Assembly: GCA_963422675.2 (NCBI GenBank)
Contig: CAXVYS010000019.1
Location: 47,660-111,659, forward strand
DNA: 64,000 nucleotides
DNA from: UBA4416 sp963422675
GTDB lineage: Bacteria; Bacteroidota; Bacteroidia; B-17B0; Aurantibacillaceae
Reading direction: 5' to 3'
The position numbers and the translations under genes are program-made. Positions 35,609-43,880 of the stretch are shown here, one piece after another. Numbering within the stretch: position 1 is the first letter of the stretch; every line of letters begins with the position of its first letter. Under the pieces are notes generated by a model. It worked only from the letters and a program-made list of their open reading frames with translations, had not been told where the DNA came from and made no database searches.

Positions 35609-36802
35609 ATGGCACATTTATCAGATAGAGTAAATCTTATTTCAGAATCACAAACTATTGCTATGGCTCGAAAAAGCCGCGAATTAAAGGCACAGGGAAT
35701 AGACATTATTAGTTTAAGTTTAGGTGAACCCGATTTTGCAACACCTGATGTTGTAAAGAAAGCCGCCATTGCTGCTATTAATGAAGATTTCAGTTACTAT
35801 ACGCATGTAAGCGGATATGTGGAACTACGACAAGCAATTGCTCATAAATTTAAACGTGATAATAACCTGGATTATTCCGTCGACGATATTGTGGTTTCTA
35901 CAGGAGCAAAACAAAGTATTGCAAATGCCGTATTATGTGTTATTAATCCGGGTGATGAAGTGATTGTACCTGCGCCTTTCTGGGTAAGCTACCTGGAAAT
36001 CTTAAAACTGGCCGGTGGAGTTCCAATTATTATTGATACAACCATTGAAAATGATTTTAAAATTACAGCGGAGGAATTAAAAGCGCACATCACTCCAAAA
36101 ACACGGATGATGATGTTTAGCACTCCCTGTAACCCTACAGGTTCAGTTTATTCAAAACAAGAGTTAAGAGCCATTGCTGATGTTGTAAAACAACACGATG
36201 AGCTTTATATTATGAGTGATGAGATCTACGAACACATCAATTTTATTGGTGGCCACGAAAGTATGGCTCAGTTTCCGGATATTAAAGACCGTGTAATTAC
36301 CATTAACGGGGTTTCTAAAGGTTTTGCGATGACAGGTTGGAGAGGTGGAATTATGGCTGCTCCCAAATGGATCGCACAGGCTTGTGATAAAATGCAGGGC
36401 CAGTTTACGTCTGCAACCTGTAGCATTACTCAAAAAGCGATGCACGCTGCTATGGAACTGCCTGCAGAATCAACTCATTATATGCGTGATGCGTTTTTAA
36501 AGAGAAGAAATTTAGTATTGGAATTAATGAAGGATATTCCGGGTTTTAAAACAAATACTCCTCAGGGTGCATTCTACGTATACCCTGAAGTATCGGCCTT
36601 ATTCGGGAAATCGTATAATGGATTTACAATCAATAATGCAACGGATCTTTCGATGTTTTTATTGGATGTGGCTCATGTGGCCCTGGTTCCCGGTGCTGCT
36701 TTTGGCGATGATAAATACATTCGTTTTTCCTATGCTACTTCAGAAGATAAATTAACGGAAGCGTTGAAAAGAATGAAAACAGCCGGTGAGAAATTAAGCT
36801 AA
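35609..36802 (+). CDS. Class I pyridoxal-phosphate aminotransferase (aspartate aminotransferase type)
   Basis: PLP enzyme of fold type I. Seen: ISLSLGEPDFATPD, the YTHVSGYVELRQAIA start, PGDEVIVPAPFWVSY, NPTGSVYSKQEL, SDEIYEHI, the PLP-lysine motif NGVSKGFAMTGWRGG, and the substrate-carboxylate Arg in KYIRFSYATS. The 397-aa length and the motifs match the aspartate aminotransferase AspC/AspB-1gamma group found in Bacteroidota. Substrate could include aspartate, aromatic acids or prephenate; aspartate is most likely. It has its own promoter. Confidence 0.92.
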   Translation: MAHLSDRVNLISESQTIAMARKSRELKAQGIDIISLSLGEPDFATPDVVKKAAIAAINEDFSYYTHVSGYVELRQAIAHKFKRDNNLDYSVDDIVVSTGAKQSIANAVLCVINPGDEVIVPAPFWVSYLEILKLAGGVPIIIDTTIENDFKITAEELKAHITPKTRMMMFSTPCNPTGSVYSKQELRAIADVVKQHDELYIMSDEIYEHINFIGGHESMAQFPDIKDRVITINGVSKGFAMTGWRGGIMAAPKWIAQACDKMQGQFTSATCSITQKAMHAAMELPAESTHYMRDAFLKRRNLVLELMKDIPGFKTNTPQGAFYVYPEVSALFGKSYNGFTINNATDLSMFLLDVAHVALVPGAAFGDDKYIRFSYATSEDKLTEALKRMKTAGEKLS

Positions 36803-36878
36803 CAGTTAAGGAGAAATTACTCGCAAATAAGTAAGCTTAATTTAGTAATAAATTAGGTTTTGCTGGTGCACAGATTCG

Positions 36879-36886
36879 TATATTTG
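36879..36886 (+). promoter_or_regulatory. Bacteroidota -7 element for the PfkB-type kinase gene
   Basis: TATATTTG matches TAnnTTTG; TTTG at 36859-36862 is a plausible -33 box. It is 34 bases before the ATG at 36921. Confidence 0.5.
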
Positions 36887-36920
36887 TGTTTTATTTGTAG
36901 TCTATATTCTAAATCATAAA

Positions 36921-37937
36921 ATGAAAAAATTATCTGTAAAAAAAGAACACATTCGCGAAATATTCAGATCGTTTAGCAATTTAAACGTTTTAATTATTGG
37001 TGATGTGATGATCGATAGTTATATGTGGGGAAAAGTAAATCGCATTTCTCCCGAAGCTCCGGTTCCGATTATTGCGGTTCAAAAAAAAGAAAAACGTTTG
37101 GGTGGAGCGGCTAATGTTGCTTTGAATATACAAGCCATGGGAGCTAATCCTATCTTATGTTCTGTTATTGGAATAGATTATGAAGGACAAAGTTTTTTAG
37201 ATCTTTTAAAAACACAGAAATTAAGTCAGAAAGGGATCTTAAAATCACGCGACCGAATTACTACTGAAAAAACGCGGGTTATTGGTAATAACCACCAGTT
37301 GTTACGGATTGATGAAGAAATAGAAGAAGATATTACGCCTGCAGAGACTCAGCAACTTATTATGTTGATCTCTTATATTATCCAGCATGATAAAATTGAT
37401 GTGATCTTATTTGAAGATTATAACAAAGGATTAATTACACCAAAATTAATCTCTAAGGTGGTAGAATTAGCAAAAAGCAAAGGTATTCCAACCTGTGTTG
37501 ATCCTAAAACGAGAAATTTTAATTCATATAAAGGAGTTACCCTGTTTAAACCGAATTTAAAAGAATTACGTGAAGGTTTAAAAATGGATATCAGTTCTGA
37601 TAACATTAATGAATTGCAGCGTGCAATCAGCAGTTTCAGGGTAAAACAAAAATTTGATACGGCTTTGGTAACACTGGCCGAAAAAGGTGTGATTACTAAC
37701 TCCCGTTCGGTGAAAGAACATATTCCGGCACATATTCGCAGCATTGCGGATGTAAGTGGGGCAGGAGACACTGTTATAAGTATTGCTGCCTTGTTAATGG
37801 CTCTGCGGGTAGATCCTATCGTTATGGCATCTATCTCTAACTTAGCCGGTGGTTTAGTGTGTGAACAAATTGGTGTTGTGCCTGTTAATAAAGAACAGCT
37901 GTTGGAAGAGGCTCTTAAATTAGATTTTGTAAAGTAG
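36921..37937 (+). CDS. PfkB-family sugar kinase, HldE/RfaE1 kinase-domain type
   Basis: Predicted D-glycero-beta-D-manno-heptose-7-phosphate kinase. Seen: LIIGDVMIDSYMWGKVNRISPEAPVPI, RLGGAANVALNIQAMGANP, the PfkB signature RSIADVSGAGDTVISIAAL with the catalytic Asp, and VDPKTRNFNSYKGVTLFKPNLKE. It is only the kinase half of HldE; the nucleotidyl-transferase half is not in the window. In E. coli the product feeds LPS inner-core heptose. Some Bacteroidota relatives have been annotated simply as carbohydrate kinases, so the substrate remains inferred. Confidence 0.85.
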   Translation: MKKLSVKKEHIREIFRSFSNLNVLIIGDVMIDSYMWGKVNRISPEAPVPIIAVQKKEKRLGGAANVALNIQAMGANPILCSVIGIDYEGQSFLDLLKTQKLSQKGILKSRDRITTEKTRVIGNNHQLLRIDEEIEEDITPAETQQLIMLISYIIQHDKIDVILFEDYNKGLITPKLISKVVELAKSKGIPTCVDPKTRNFNSYKGVTLFKPNLKELREGLKMDISSDNINELQRAISSFRVKQKFDTALVTLAEKGVITNSRSVKEHIPAHIRSIADVSGAGDTVISIAALLMALRVDPIVMASISNLAGGLVCEQIGVVPVNKEQLLEEALKLDFVK

Positions 37938-37961
37938 GGCATTTAACGCGGAGGCGCAAGG

Positions 37962-38007
37962 AACACAGAGAGTTTTTTGTAAGTCTTAATCACGATTTCT
38001 CTGTGTT
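37962..38007. repeat. Inverted repeat ahead of menG
   Basis: AACACAGAGA (37962-37971) and its exact complement TCTCTGTGTT (37998-38007), 26 bases apart, end 17 bases before the menG ATG. The neighbouring ACGCGGAGGCGCAAGGAACACAGAG looks like a degenerate interspersed repeat. The inverted repeat might form a stem in the leader. Confidence 0.5.
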
Positions 38008-38024
38008 GACAAAACAATAAAACA

Positions 38025-38747
38025 ATGAACCCGGTTACACCCTATAATAACAACGATTCGAAAAAAGAGCAGGTTGCTCATATGTTTGATAACATTGCGT
38101 TTCGTTACGATTTTTTAAACTCATTATTATCCCTGGGAATTCATAAAGGCTGGAGAAAAAAATGTATTAAATTACTGGCTCAAAAACAACCGAAACATAT
38201 TCTGGACGTTGCTACAGGAACCGCTGATTTTGCGATTGGTGCCATGAAATTAAATCCGGTTTCCATTACAGGCATTGATATTTCGGAAGGGATGATGAAG
38301 TTTGGCAGGGAAAAGATTTCCAAATTACACCTGGATAAAGTTATTACATTAAAATATGGCGATGCCGAAACCTGCGATTTTCCTGATAATTCAATGGATG
38401 CGATTACTGTTGGTTTTGGTGTAAGAAATTTTGAGAACCTGGAAAAAGGTCTGGCCAATATGTTCAGGATCTTAAAACCGGGTGGACAACTTTGTGTATT
38501 GGAATTTTCATCGCCACGTAAATTTCCTGTAAAGCAATTTTATAAATTTCATTTTAAATATATCACTCCCACTTTAGGGAAAATGTTTTCTAAAGATGCC
38601 AGTGCCTATACCTATTTACCGGAGTCGATTAAAGCATTTCCTGATAACGAACGGTTTACAGCTATCCTTGGGAAAACAGGTTACAAAAATGCTACATTTA
38701 GTTCTGTTGGATTAGGACTCGCAGCTATTTATTTAGCGGAAAAATAG
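38025..38747 (+). CDS. ubiE: Demethylmenaquinone methyltransferase (MenG/UbiE)
   Basis: SAM-dependent methyltransferase for the last step of menaquinone synthesis. Seen: VAHMFDNIAFRYDFLNSLLSLGIHKGWRKKCI, the SAM motif HILDVATGTADFAI, ITGIDISEGMM, GDAETCDFPDNSMDAITVGFGVRNF, and LKPGGQLCVLEFSSPRKFP. 240 aa, usual. In several Flavobacteria porT follows ubiE; here a DUF559 gene in opposite orientation follows instead, so that order is broken at this point. Confidence 0.95.
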   Translation: MNPVTPYNNNDSKKEQVAHMFDNIAFRYDFLNSLLSLGIHKGWRKKCIKLLAQKQPKHILDVATGTADFAIGAMKLNPVSITGIDISEGMMKFGREKISKLHLDKVITLKYGDAETCDFPDNSMDAITVGFGVRNFENLEKGLANMFRILKPGGQLCVLEFSSPRKFPVKQFYKFHFKYITPTLGKMFSKDASAYTYLPESIKAFPDNERFTAILGKTGYKNATFSSVGLGLAAIYLAEK

Positions 38748-38776
38748 ATCTTTTTAATTATTAGTGTTGCGGTTCT

Positions 38777-38816
38777 ATTCCCCTCCGAAGGAGGGGTGCC
38801 CGAAGGGCGGGGTGGT
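38777..38816. repeat. Paired-hairpin element, left of the DUF559 gene
   Basis: Two adjacent perfect hairpins with GAA triloops: CCCCTCC-GAA-GGAGGGG (38780-38796) and GCCC-GAA-GGGC (38798-38808), followed by GGGGTGGT. It is the inverted counterpart of the element at 39345-39385. Much more GC-rich than its surroundings. Confidence 0.9.
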
Positions 38817-38834
38817 TTTTTATTTCCCACTAAT

Positions 38835-39299
38835 TTATACTATTCCATAATTCTGAACGATGTATTCTTCTAAGGATGTCATTACTATTGGCATATTGCG
38901 CATTACATCAACTACTTTTATCCTGTAAAGGTTTAGCCCCAGAGACATTAAATAATCTTCCCGTACTTTATCATATTCTATTTTGGTATCATGGCTGGAA
39001 CCATCAATTTCAATCACTAAACCCAATTGTTTGATATAGAAATCCACAATAAAATTTCCTATTACCCTTTGTCTGTCAAAATCTATTTTGTGAAATTTAC
39101 CTTTAGTAACCTGCATCCAAAATAACACTTCCGGTAAATTTTCAGCCTGGCGTAATTCTCTTGCCCGTAGTTTTAAAACAGGATTATACGGCAAATCAGT
39201 TATTGACGTGTTTTTTAGAAGAGTATTCTTTATTTTTAAGATCTTGATGTTTGTACGTGGTGGTTTATGTGAGGAGGAATTACCAGGTGCTTTATTCAT
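38835..39299 (-). CDS. DUF559 (Vsr-like, PD-(D/E)XK) endonuclease-domain protein
   Basis: Small predicted nuclease. Seen: LRARELRQAENLPEVLFWMQV, FDRQRVIGNFIVDFYIKQLGLVIEIDGSSHD, giving the PD-(D/E)XK-type residues Asp86 and Glu97-x-Asp99, and LNLYRIKVVDVMRNM. This is the DUF559 family, related to the Vsr very-short-patch-repair endonuclease. Residues 1-40 form a basic N-terminal extension. No cytosine methylase is adjacent, as would be expected for Vsr. The gene is enclosed by mirrored hairpin elements (38777-38816 and 39345-39385), suggesting the whole 0.6-kb segment is a mobile or repeat-associated unit. Activity has not been shown here. Confidence 0.85.
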   Translation of the reverse strand: MNKAPGNSSSHKPPRTNIKILKIKNTLLKNTSITDLPYNPVLKLRARELRQAENLPEVLFWMQVTKGKFHKIDFDRQRVIGNFIVDFYIKQLGLVIEIDGSSHDTKIEYDKVREDYLMSLGLNLYRIKVVDVMRNMPIVMTSLEEYIVQNYGIV

Positions 39300-39344
39300 T
39301 GTAGTATAAAGTTTGATATTTACATATATAATAAAAACAGTATT

Positions 39345-39385
39345 AGGACACCCCGTCCTTCGGACACCCCTCTGAGAGAGGGGAA
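39345..39385. repeat. Paired-hairpin element, right of the DUF559 gene
   Basis: Mirror image of the left element: GTCC-TTC-GGAC (39355-39365) and CCCCTCT-GAG-AGAGGGG (39367-39383). Stems differ from the left copy by paired changes (GCCC/GGGC versus GTCC/GGAC; CCCCTCC versus CCCCTCT with matching partners). Confidence 0.9.
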
Positions 39386-39411
39386 TCAGAACAAAGACTC
39401 ATACATATTCA

Positions 39412-40302
39412 TCACTTCACCTTTCCTGCGGCTGTAGCCCTGTCGTACAGGTCATGTACGATACCATCCGATAAACCTATCTGAGGAACAAAAATATTGT
39501 CGATATCAGCTGTTTTCATAATGGTAATAAATATTTTAGAGGCATGTATAATTACATCAGCTCTATCAGGTTTTAACCCTAATATATCTACCCGTTCGGT
39601 ATAAGTATATGAGTTAAGCATATCATTAATGCTTTTCAACTTGTTATAACTAAGACTTTTATTTTCTTTCTTAGTCATTTTAAAAATCTTATTAATATTA
39701 CCTCCAGAGCCTATAGCACTTAAAGGGCGAATGCCAACAGTGGTTTTTTTGATCCACTCTTTCATACTTTCCCATTCATTTTTTTCTACCTTATCCAATA
39801 ACATCCTAACAGTACCAATATTAAAAGATTTGGATGCCATTACTTTGTAATTGTAATATAAGGTAAGTTCAGTACTACCACCACCCACATCTATATATAA
39901 ATAAGCATGCTTAGGATTCAGCATTTCTTCAATATGATTCGAAAATACCAATTGGGCTTCTATTTTGCCATCAATGATCTCTACATTCAAGCCCGATTCC
40001 TGTTGAATGCGTCCAATTACTTCCAGGCTATTGGAAGCATCCCTCATGGCACTTGTAGCAACAGCTCTATAACCATCTACTTCATAAACTTTAATCAGCT
40101 CATGAAAGCCACGCATGGCAGTAACTAATTTTTCTGCTTTTTTTTCTGAAATTTTTCCATTCAAAAACACATCTTCTCCTAAACGTATCGGTAAACGAAT
40201 CAATTCTTCTTTACTAAAATGGGGTTTCCCATTTACTTCATAAGCTCTGCAAAATAATAATCGCATGGCATTACTTCCAATGTCTACGGCTGCAAAAATC
40301 AT
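39412..40302 (-). CDS. Ppx/GppA-type exopolyphosphatase
   Basis: Phosphatase of the ASKHA fold that degrades polyphosphate or pppGpp. Seen: FAAVDIGSNAMRLLFCRAY (phosphate loop 1), RAVATSAMRDASNS, and the second loop LYIDVGGGSTELTLYYN, followed by IGTVRMLLDKV. At 296 aa it is the short form with only the catalytic domains, common in Bacteroidota. Its start overlaps the ppk stop by four bases (ATGA), so it is coupled to polyphosphate kinase; this context favours polyphosphate as substrate. Confidence 0.92.
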   Translation of the reverse strand: MIFAAVDIGSNAMRLLFCRAYEVNGKPHFSKEELIRLPIRLGEDVFLNGKISEKKAEKLVTAMRGFHELIKVYEVDGYRAVATSAMRDASNSLEVIGRIQQESGLNVEIIDGKIEAQLVFSNHIEEMLNPKHAYLYIDVGGGSTELTLYYNYKVMASKSFNIGTVRMLLDKVEKNEWESMKEWIKKTTVGIRPLSAIGSGGNINKIFKMTKKENKSLSYNKLKSINDMLNSYTYTERVDILGLKPDRADVIIHASKIFITIMKTADIDNIFVPQIGLSDGIVHDLYDRATAAGKVK

Positions 40303-42413
40303 AATGAGGCTATATGTTTTTTAGAATGCGTGAGTGTTTTTGTGTAAGCTTCTTTATCCTTTTTTAAATAATTATAGATCTCATCCTGTACCCTTGTTTT
40401 TCTTTCGCCCGGTTTAGGCGTGATATAGAAATTTTGTTGTAACCTATCAAGAATACGCACTTTTGTATTACCCGATAATTGAATGTTTATAATATCTTTT
40501 ATTTGTTTTTTTACTTCCGGGCTATAAATAGGAACCGCTACTTCGCTTCTGCTATCAAGGTTCCGGCTCATCCAATCCGCTGAGGTAATAAATATTTTTT
40601 CGTCGCCGTTATTTCCAAATATAAATACACGCGCATGCTCAAGGTATTTATCTACAATACTATAAGCTTTAATATTATCACTAAATCCTTGTATTTCGGT
40701 TACCAGGGAGCAAATACCTCTCACAATTAACGTGATTTTAACGCCTGCCTGCGAAGCTTCATATAGTTTAGTGATCATATCTTTATCAACCAAACTATTC
40801 ATTTTAAGAATGATGTAAGCTTTCTTTTTCGCTTTGGCGTTGTCAATTTCCTTGTTTATTAAATTCACAAAGGTTTGACGCATAAAAAAAGGAGCTACAG
40901 CCAAATGCTTGTAGGCACCAGTTTTAAAGTTATTTGCATAAAAGTCGAATACGTTTGTAATTTCTTCCGTAATATTTTTATCGGCTGTAAGCAAACTAAA
41001 ATCCGTATAGATTCGGGCAGTATTTTCATTGAAATTTCCTGTGCCAATGTGCGCATATTTTATTTCTTTGCCATTTACCCGTGTGGTAATTAAAAATAAT
41101 TTACTGTGTACTTTTAAGCCCGGTACACCGTAAATAACGGTTGCACCTTCTTCCTGGAGTTTATTAGCCCAGTAAATGTTATTCTCCTCATCAAAGCGCG
41201 CCTGTAACTCCACTAACACGGTTACTTTTTTGCCATTTTTAATCGCATTTATGAGGGCATTGGCAATTTTAGAAGAATCAGCTACACGGTAAAATGTAAT
41301 TTTAATGGATTCAACGGTGGGGTCAATAGAGGCTTCGCGCAGGAGCGTAATAATATGATCAAAGGTATGGTAAGGATAATGCAGTAAAATATCTTTTTGT
41401 TTGATCACCTGTAAAATACTCGTGCGTATATTTTCTAAATATTTATGATCGAGCGTAGGAGGATGATTGTAAACTAATTTCTTTTCGCCAATGTTGGGGA
41501 AGCGGATAAAATCTTTAAAATTATGGTATCGTCCACCGGGGATAGCATTATCTTTTTTATCCATACCCAGTTTTTTCATAATAAAACCAAGCATTTCCCG
41601 GCTCATATTACTATCATAGACGAAACGTACAGGCAATCCTTTCTTACGGTCTTTTACGCTCTTTGAAATTTTTTCGAGCATACTTTTACTTACATCCTGG
41701 TCAATATCCAACTCCGCATCGCGTGTTAATTTGATATTGATGGCTTCCTTAACGGTATAGCCAAAAACAGAAAACATTTCGTTGGCGTTGAACCGGATAA
41801 TATCATCCAGTAAAATGATATATTTTTTATTTTTTTCCTGTGGAAGAATAATAAAGCGTGTGGTTATTTTTGAAGGGATCTCTATCAGGGCATATTTATT
41901 TTTTTGCCTGCTGCTGTTAGCGATGAGTCGCACAAATAAATAGCCCGATTTATCCTTCATGTAAGGAAAAGCTTTATTTTCATCAACCATAATAGGAAAC
42001 AGTGTAGATACCACTTCGTTATGGAAATAATCTTTTACAAAGATCTGCTGCTCGGCATTTAGTTGTTTTTCATTAATGATAAACACATTTTCTTTTGCCA
42101 GCTCATGCAATAATTCCTGGTATATGGCTTCAAAGCGCTGTTGTTGTTCAATTACCTTACGTTGTAGTTTTTGTAATAATTCCTTTGGATCGTCCCCGTA
42201 TATGGCAATGGCTTTTTTTCCCAATTTGGATAAACGATTGATGGTAGCTACCCTTACGCGGTAAAACTCATCCCGGTTGTTACTAAAAATACCTAAAAAC
42301 TTGAGCCGTTCAATAAGCGGGGTAGTTGGGTCGGATGCTTCCTGTAGTACACGGTCGTTAAAAGAAAGCCAGCTAATCTCTCTGTTTATGTATGGGATTT
42401 TTTGTATGGGCAT
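40299..42413 (-). CDS. ppk1: Polyphosphate kinase 1
   Basis: Membrane-associated enzyme that makes inorganic polyphosphate from ATP. Seen: INREISWLSFNDRVLQEASDP at the N-terminus, IRFPNIGEKKLVYNHPPTLDHK, LLHYPYHTFDHIITLLREASIDP, the phosphorylated-His region GLKVHSKLFLI, HIGTGNFNENTARIYTD, and the second phospholipase-D-like domain (ITSADWMSRNLDSRSEVAVPI). The start at 42413 (MPIQKIPYINREISW) fits the family; the in-frame ATG at 42461 would add 16 residues. Overlaps ppx, forming a ppk-ppx operon that balances synthesis and degradation. Confidence 0.95.
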   Translation of the reverse strand: MPIQKIPYINREISWLSFNDRVLQEASDPTTPLIERLKFLGIFSNNRDEFYRVRVATINRLSKLGKKAIAIYGDDPKELLQKLQRKVIEQQQRFEAIYQELLHELAKENVFIINEKQLNAEQQIFVKDYFHNEVVSTLFPIMVDENKAFPYMKDKSGYLFVRLIANSSRQKNKYALIEIPSKITTRFIILPQEKNKKYIILLDDIIRFNANEMFSVFGYTVKEAINIKLTRDAELDIDQDVSKSMLEKISKSVKDRKKGLPVRFVYDSNMSREMLGFIMKKLGMDKKDNAIPGGRYHNFKDFIRFPNIGEKKLVYNHPPTLDHKYLENIRTSILQVIKQKDILLHYPYHTFDHIITLLREASIDPTVESIKITFYRVADSSKIANALINAIKNGKKVTVLVELQARFDEENNIYWANKLQEEGATVIYGVPGLKVHSKLFLITTRVNGKEIKYAHIGTGNFNENTARIYTDFSLLTADKNITEEITNVFDFYANNFKTGAYKHLAVAPFFMRQTFVNLINKEIDNAKAKKKAYIILKMNSLVDKDMITKLYEASQAGVKITLIVRGICSLVTEIQGFSDNIKAYSIVDKYLEHARVFIFGNNGDEKIFITSADWMSRNLDSRSEVAVPIYSPEVKKQIKDIINIQLSGNTKVRILDRLQQNFYITPKPGERKTRVQDEIYNYLKKDKEAYTKTLTHSKKHIASL

Positions 42414-42466
42414 GGTATCGGAATTCGCAATAATCAACCAAATATAATAATTATGCTCCAATAGTT

Positions 42467-42500
42467 TTTGATATTTTATGATGTAAAAAAACTAAATTTG
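42467..42500 (+). promoter_or_regulatory. Promoter of the carotenoid genes
   Basis: TTTG at 42467-42470 and TAAATTTG at 42493-42500, with 22 bases between, fit the Bacteroidota -33/-7 pattern; the ATG follows at 42542. Confidence 0.55.
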
Positions 42501-42541
42501 TATCCTTTTTCCTTATAATTGATGTTATAAAATAGTTACCA

Positions 42542-43162
42542 ATGCTGTTTATTAAAAAACATATTCCCATTACGATTATTGTCATTTTTCACCTGGTGGG
42601 ATTTGTTGGGTTTTTATTTAATCCGGCCTATTTTCGGGCTTTAACGCCTGTTAATCTTTTATTGTCTGCCTTTTTGATCATTTTAATGAGTAATCAAACT
42701 AAAGGGATGTTTTACTTAACGCTTCTTTTGGTTGGCCTGGCAGGTTATTTGGTAGAGGTTTTGGGAGTTAAAACAGGTTTTATTTTCGGCCATTATTATT
42801 ACGGCTCTGCTTTAGGCTATAAATTACTCTCTGTTCCTTTACTTATTGGAGTAAACTGGGCTTTGTTAATTTATGGAACCTCGCAATTCTTCAACTTTAG
42901 CAATCGCTACGCGAATGCGTTAGGAAGCTCCGTATTAATGGTTTTTTTGGATTTTTTTATTGAACACAGTGCTTCTAAATTTGATTTTTGGTATTGGAAA
43001 AATGCACATATTCCCTTACAAAATTATATTGCGTGGTTTTTAATTTCGTTTTTAATAAATGTTTTTGCTGCTAAACACTTAACAGGTAAACCCAACTTAA
43101 CGGTTAAAGCATTTTATATCATTCAGGTACTGTTTTTTGTAGCATTATACTTTTTTATCTGA
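42542..43162 (+). CDS. Carotenoid biosynthesis membrane protein (CruF/DUF422 type)
   Basis: Integral membrane protein, about seven hydrophobic segments in 206 residues. Seen: LVEVLGVKTGFIFGHYYYGSALGYKLLSVPLLIGVNWALLIYG, the characteristic block of the CruF/carotenoid 1,2-hydratase-like DUF422 family with conserved G-x-YxY and P-x-x-x-x-x-NW, and VFLDFFIEHSASKFDFWYW. The next gene, 16 bases downstream, is a lycopene-cyclase-domain protein, so both belong to a carotenoid unit. The reaction could be hydration or another end-group modification; the family supports carotenoids but not the exact product. Confidence 0.85.
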   Translation: MLFIKKHIPITIIVIFHLVGFVGFLFNPAYFRALTPVNLLLSAFLIILMSNQTKGMFYLTLLLVGLAGYLVEVLGVKTGFIFGHYYYGSALGYKLLSVPLLIGVNWALLIYGTSQFFNFSNRYANALGSSVLMVFLDFFIEHSASKFDFWYWKNAHIPLQNYIAWFLISFLINVFAAKHLTGKPNLTVKAFYIIQVLFFVALYFFI

Positions 43163-43178
43163 GCAGAAACAGACTACT

Positions 43179-43868
43179 ATGAATTCTCATTACACATACC
43201 TGCTGCTTGATTTCCTGGTGATTATTTTCCCTTTTTTATTGAGTTTTGATAAGAAAGTGGCCTTTTATAAATCATGGAAATACTTGCTTCCTGCTATTGC
43301 TATTAACGGAACCTTATTTGTATTATGGGATATTTATTTTACAGCCCATGGAGTATGGAGTTTTAATGATGTTTACATCTGCGGATTACATGTGTTTAAT
43401 TTACCAATTGAAGAAGTCTTGTTTTTTGTTGTAGTGCCCTATTCCTGTGCATTTATTTATGACGTGTTAAACGCTTACATAGAAAAAGAACTGATTACAA
43501 ATGCTAAACCCATTAATATAGTGATACTGGGCCTTTCGTTCATTTCCTGTATTGTTTTTTACGACAGGATATATACGGTTGTAAATGCCGGAATTTGTTT
43601 TCTATTGGTTTTTATTGGGGCTTACGTTTATAAATTTAAACAGATGGGACGTTTTTATGTATCATTTTTTGTCGCTTTAATTCCCTTTCTTATATTTGAT
43701 GGATTCATTACCGATTTGCCCATTGTTTCTTACAACAATCATGAAAACATGGCAATACGGCTGTATTCCATACCGGTAGAAGATTTTTTTTACTGCCTGA
43801 GCCTCTTATTAAATACCGTTTTGATTGTTGATTATTTTAAAACACGCCAAACAAAAACAACCCATTAA
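43179..43868 (+). CDS. Lycopene cyclase domain protein (CrtYc/CrtYd fused type)
   Basis: Polytopic membrane protein with two repeats of the CrtYcd-type lycopene cyclase domain. Seen: WDIYFTAHGVWSFNDVYICGLHVFNLPIEEVLFFVVVPYSCAFIYD, the N-terminal repeat motif with conserved P-x-E-E, and in the second half GFITDLPIVSYNNHENMAIRLYSIPVEDFFYCLSLL with the P-x-E-D counterpart. 229 aa matches fused bacterial/archaeal types. It cyclises lycopene ends to beta-rings. Paired with the CruF-like gene upstream; no phytoene synthase or desaturase lies in the window, so the pathway is completed elsewhere. Confidence 0.9.
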   Translation: MNSHYTYLLLDFLVIIFPFLLSFDKKVAFYKSWKYLLPAIAINGTLFVLWDIYFTAHGVWSFNDVYICGLHVFNLPIEEVLFFVVVPYSCAFIYDVLNAYIEKELITNAKPINIVILGLSFISCIVFYDRIYTVVNAGICFLLVFIGAYVYKFKQMGRFYVSFFVALIPFLIFDGFITDLPIVSYNNHENMAIRLYSIPVEDFFYCLSLLLNTVLIVDYFKTRQTKTTH

Positions 43869-43880
43869 TAGATGATACAC

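Noticed and set aside
37418..37942. 174-aa open frame on the minus strand
   Set aside because: Lies wholly opposite the well-supported PfkB-type kinase gene; composition and lack of any motif mark it as a shadow.
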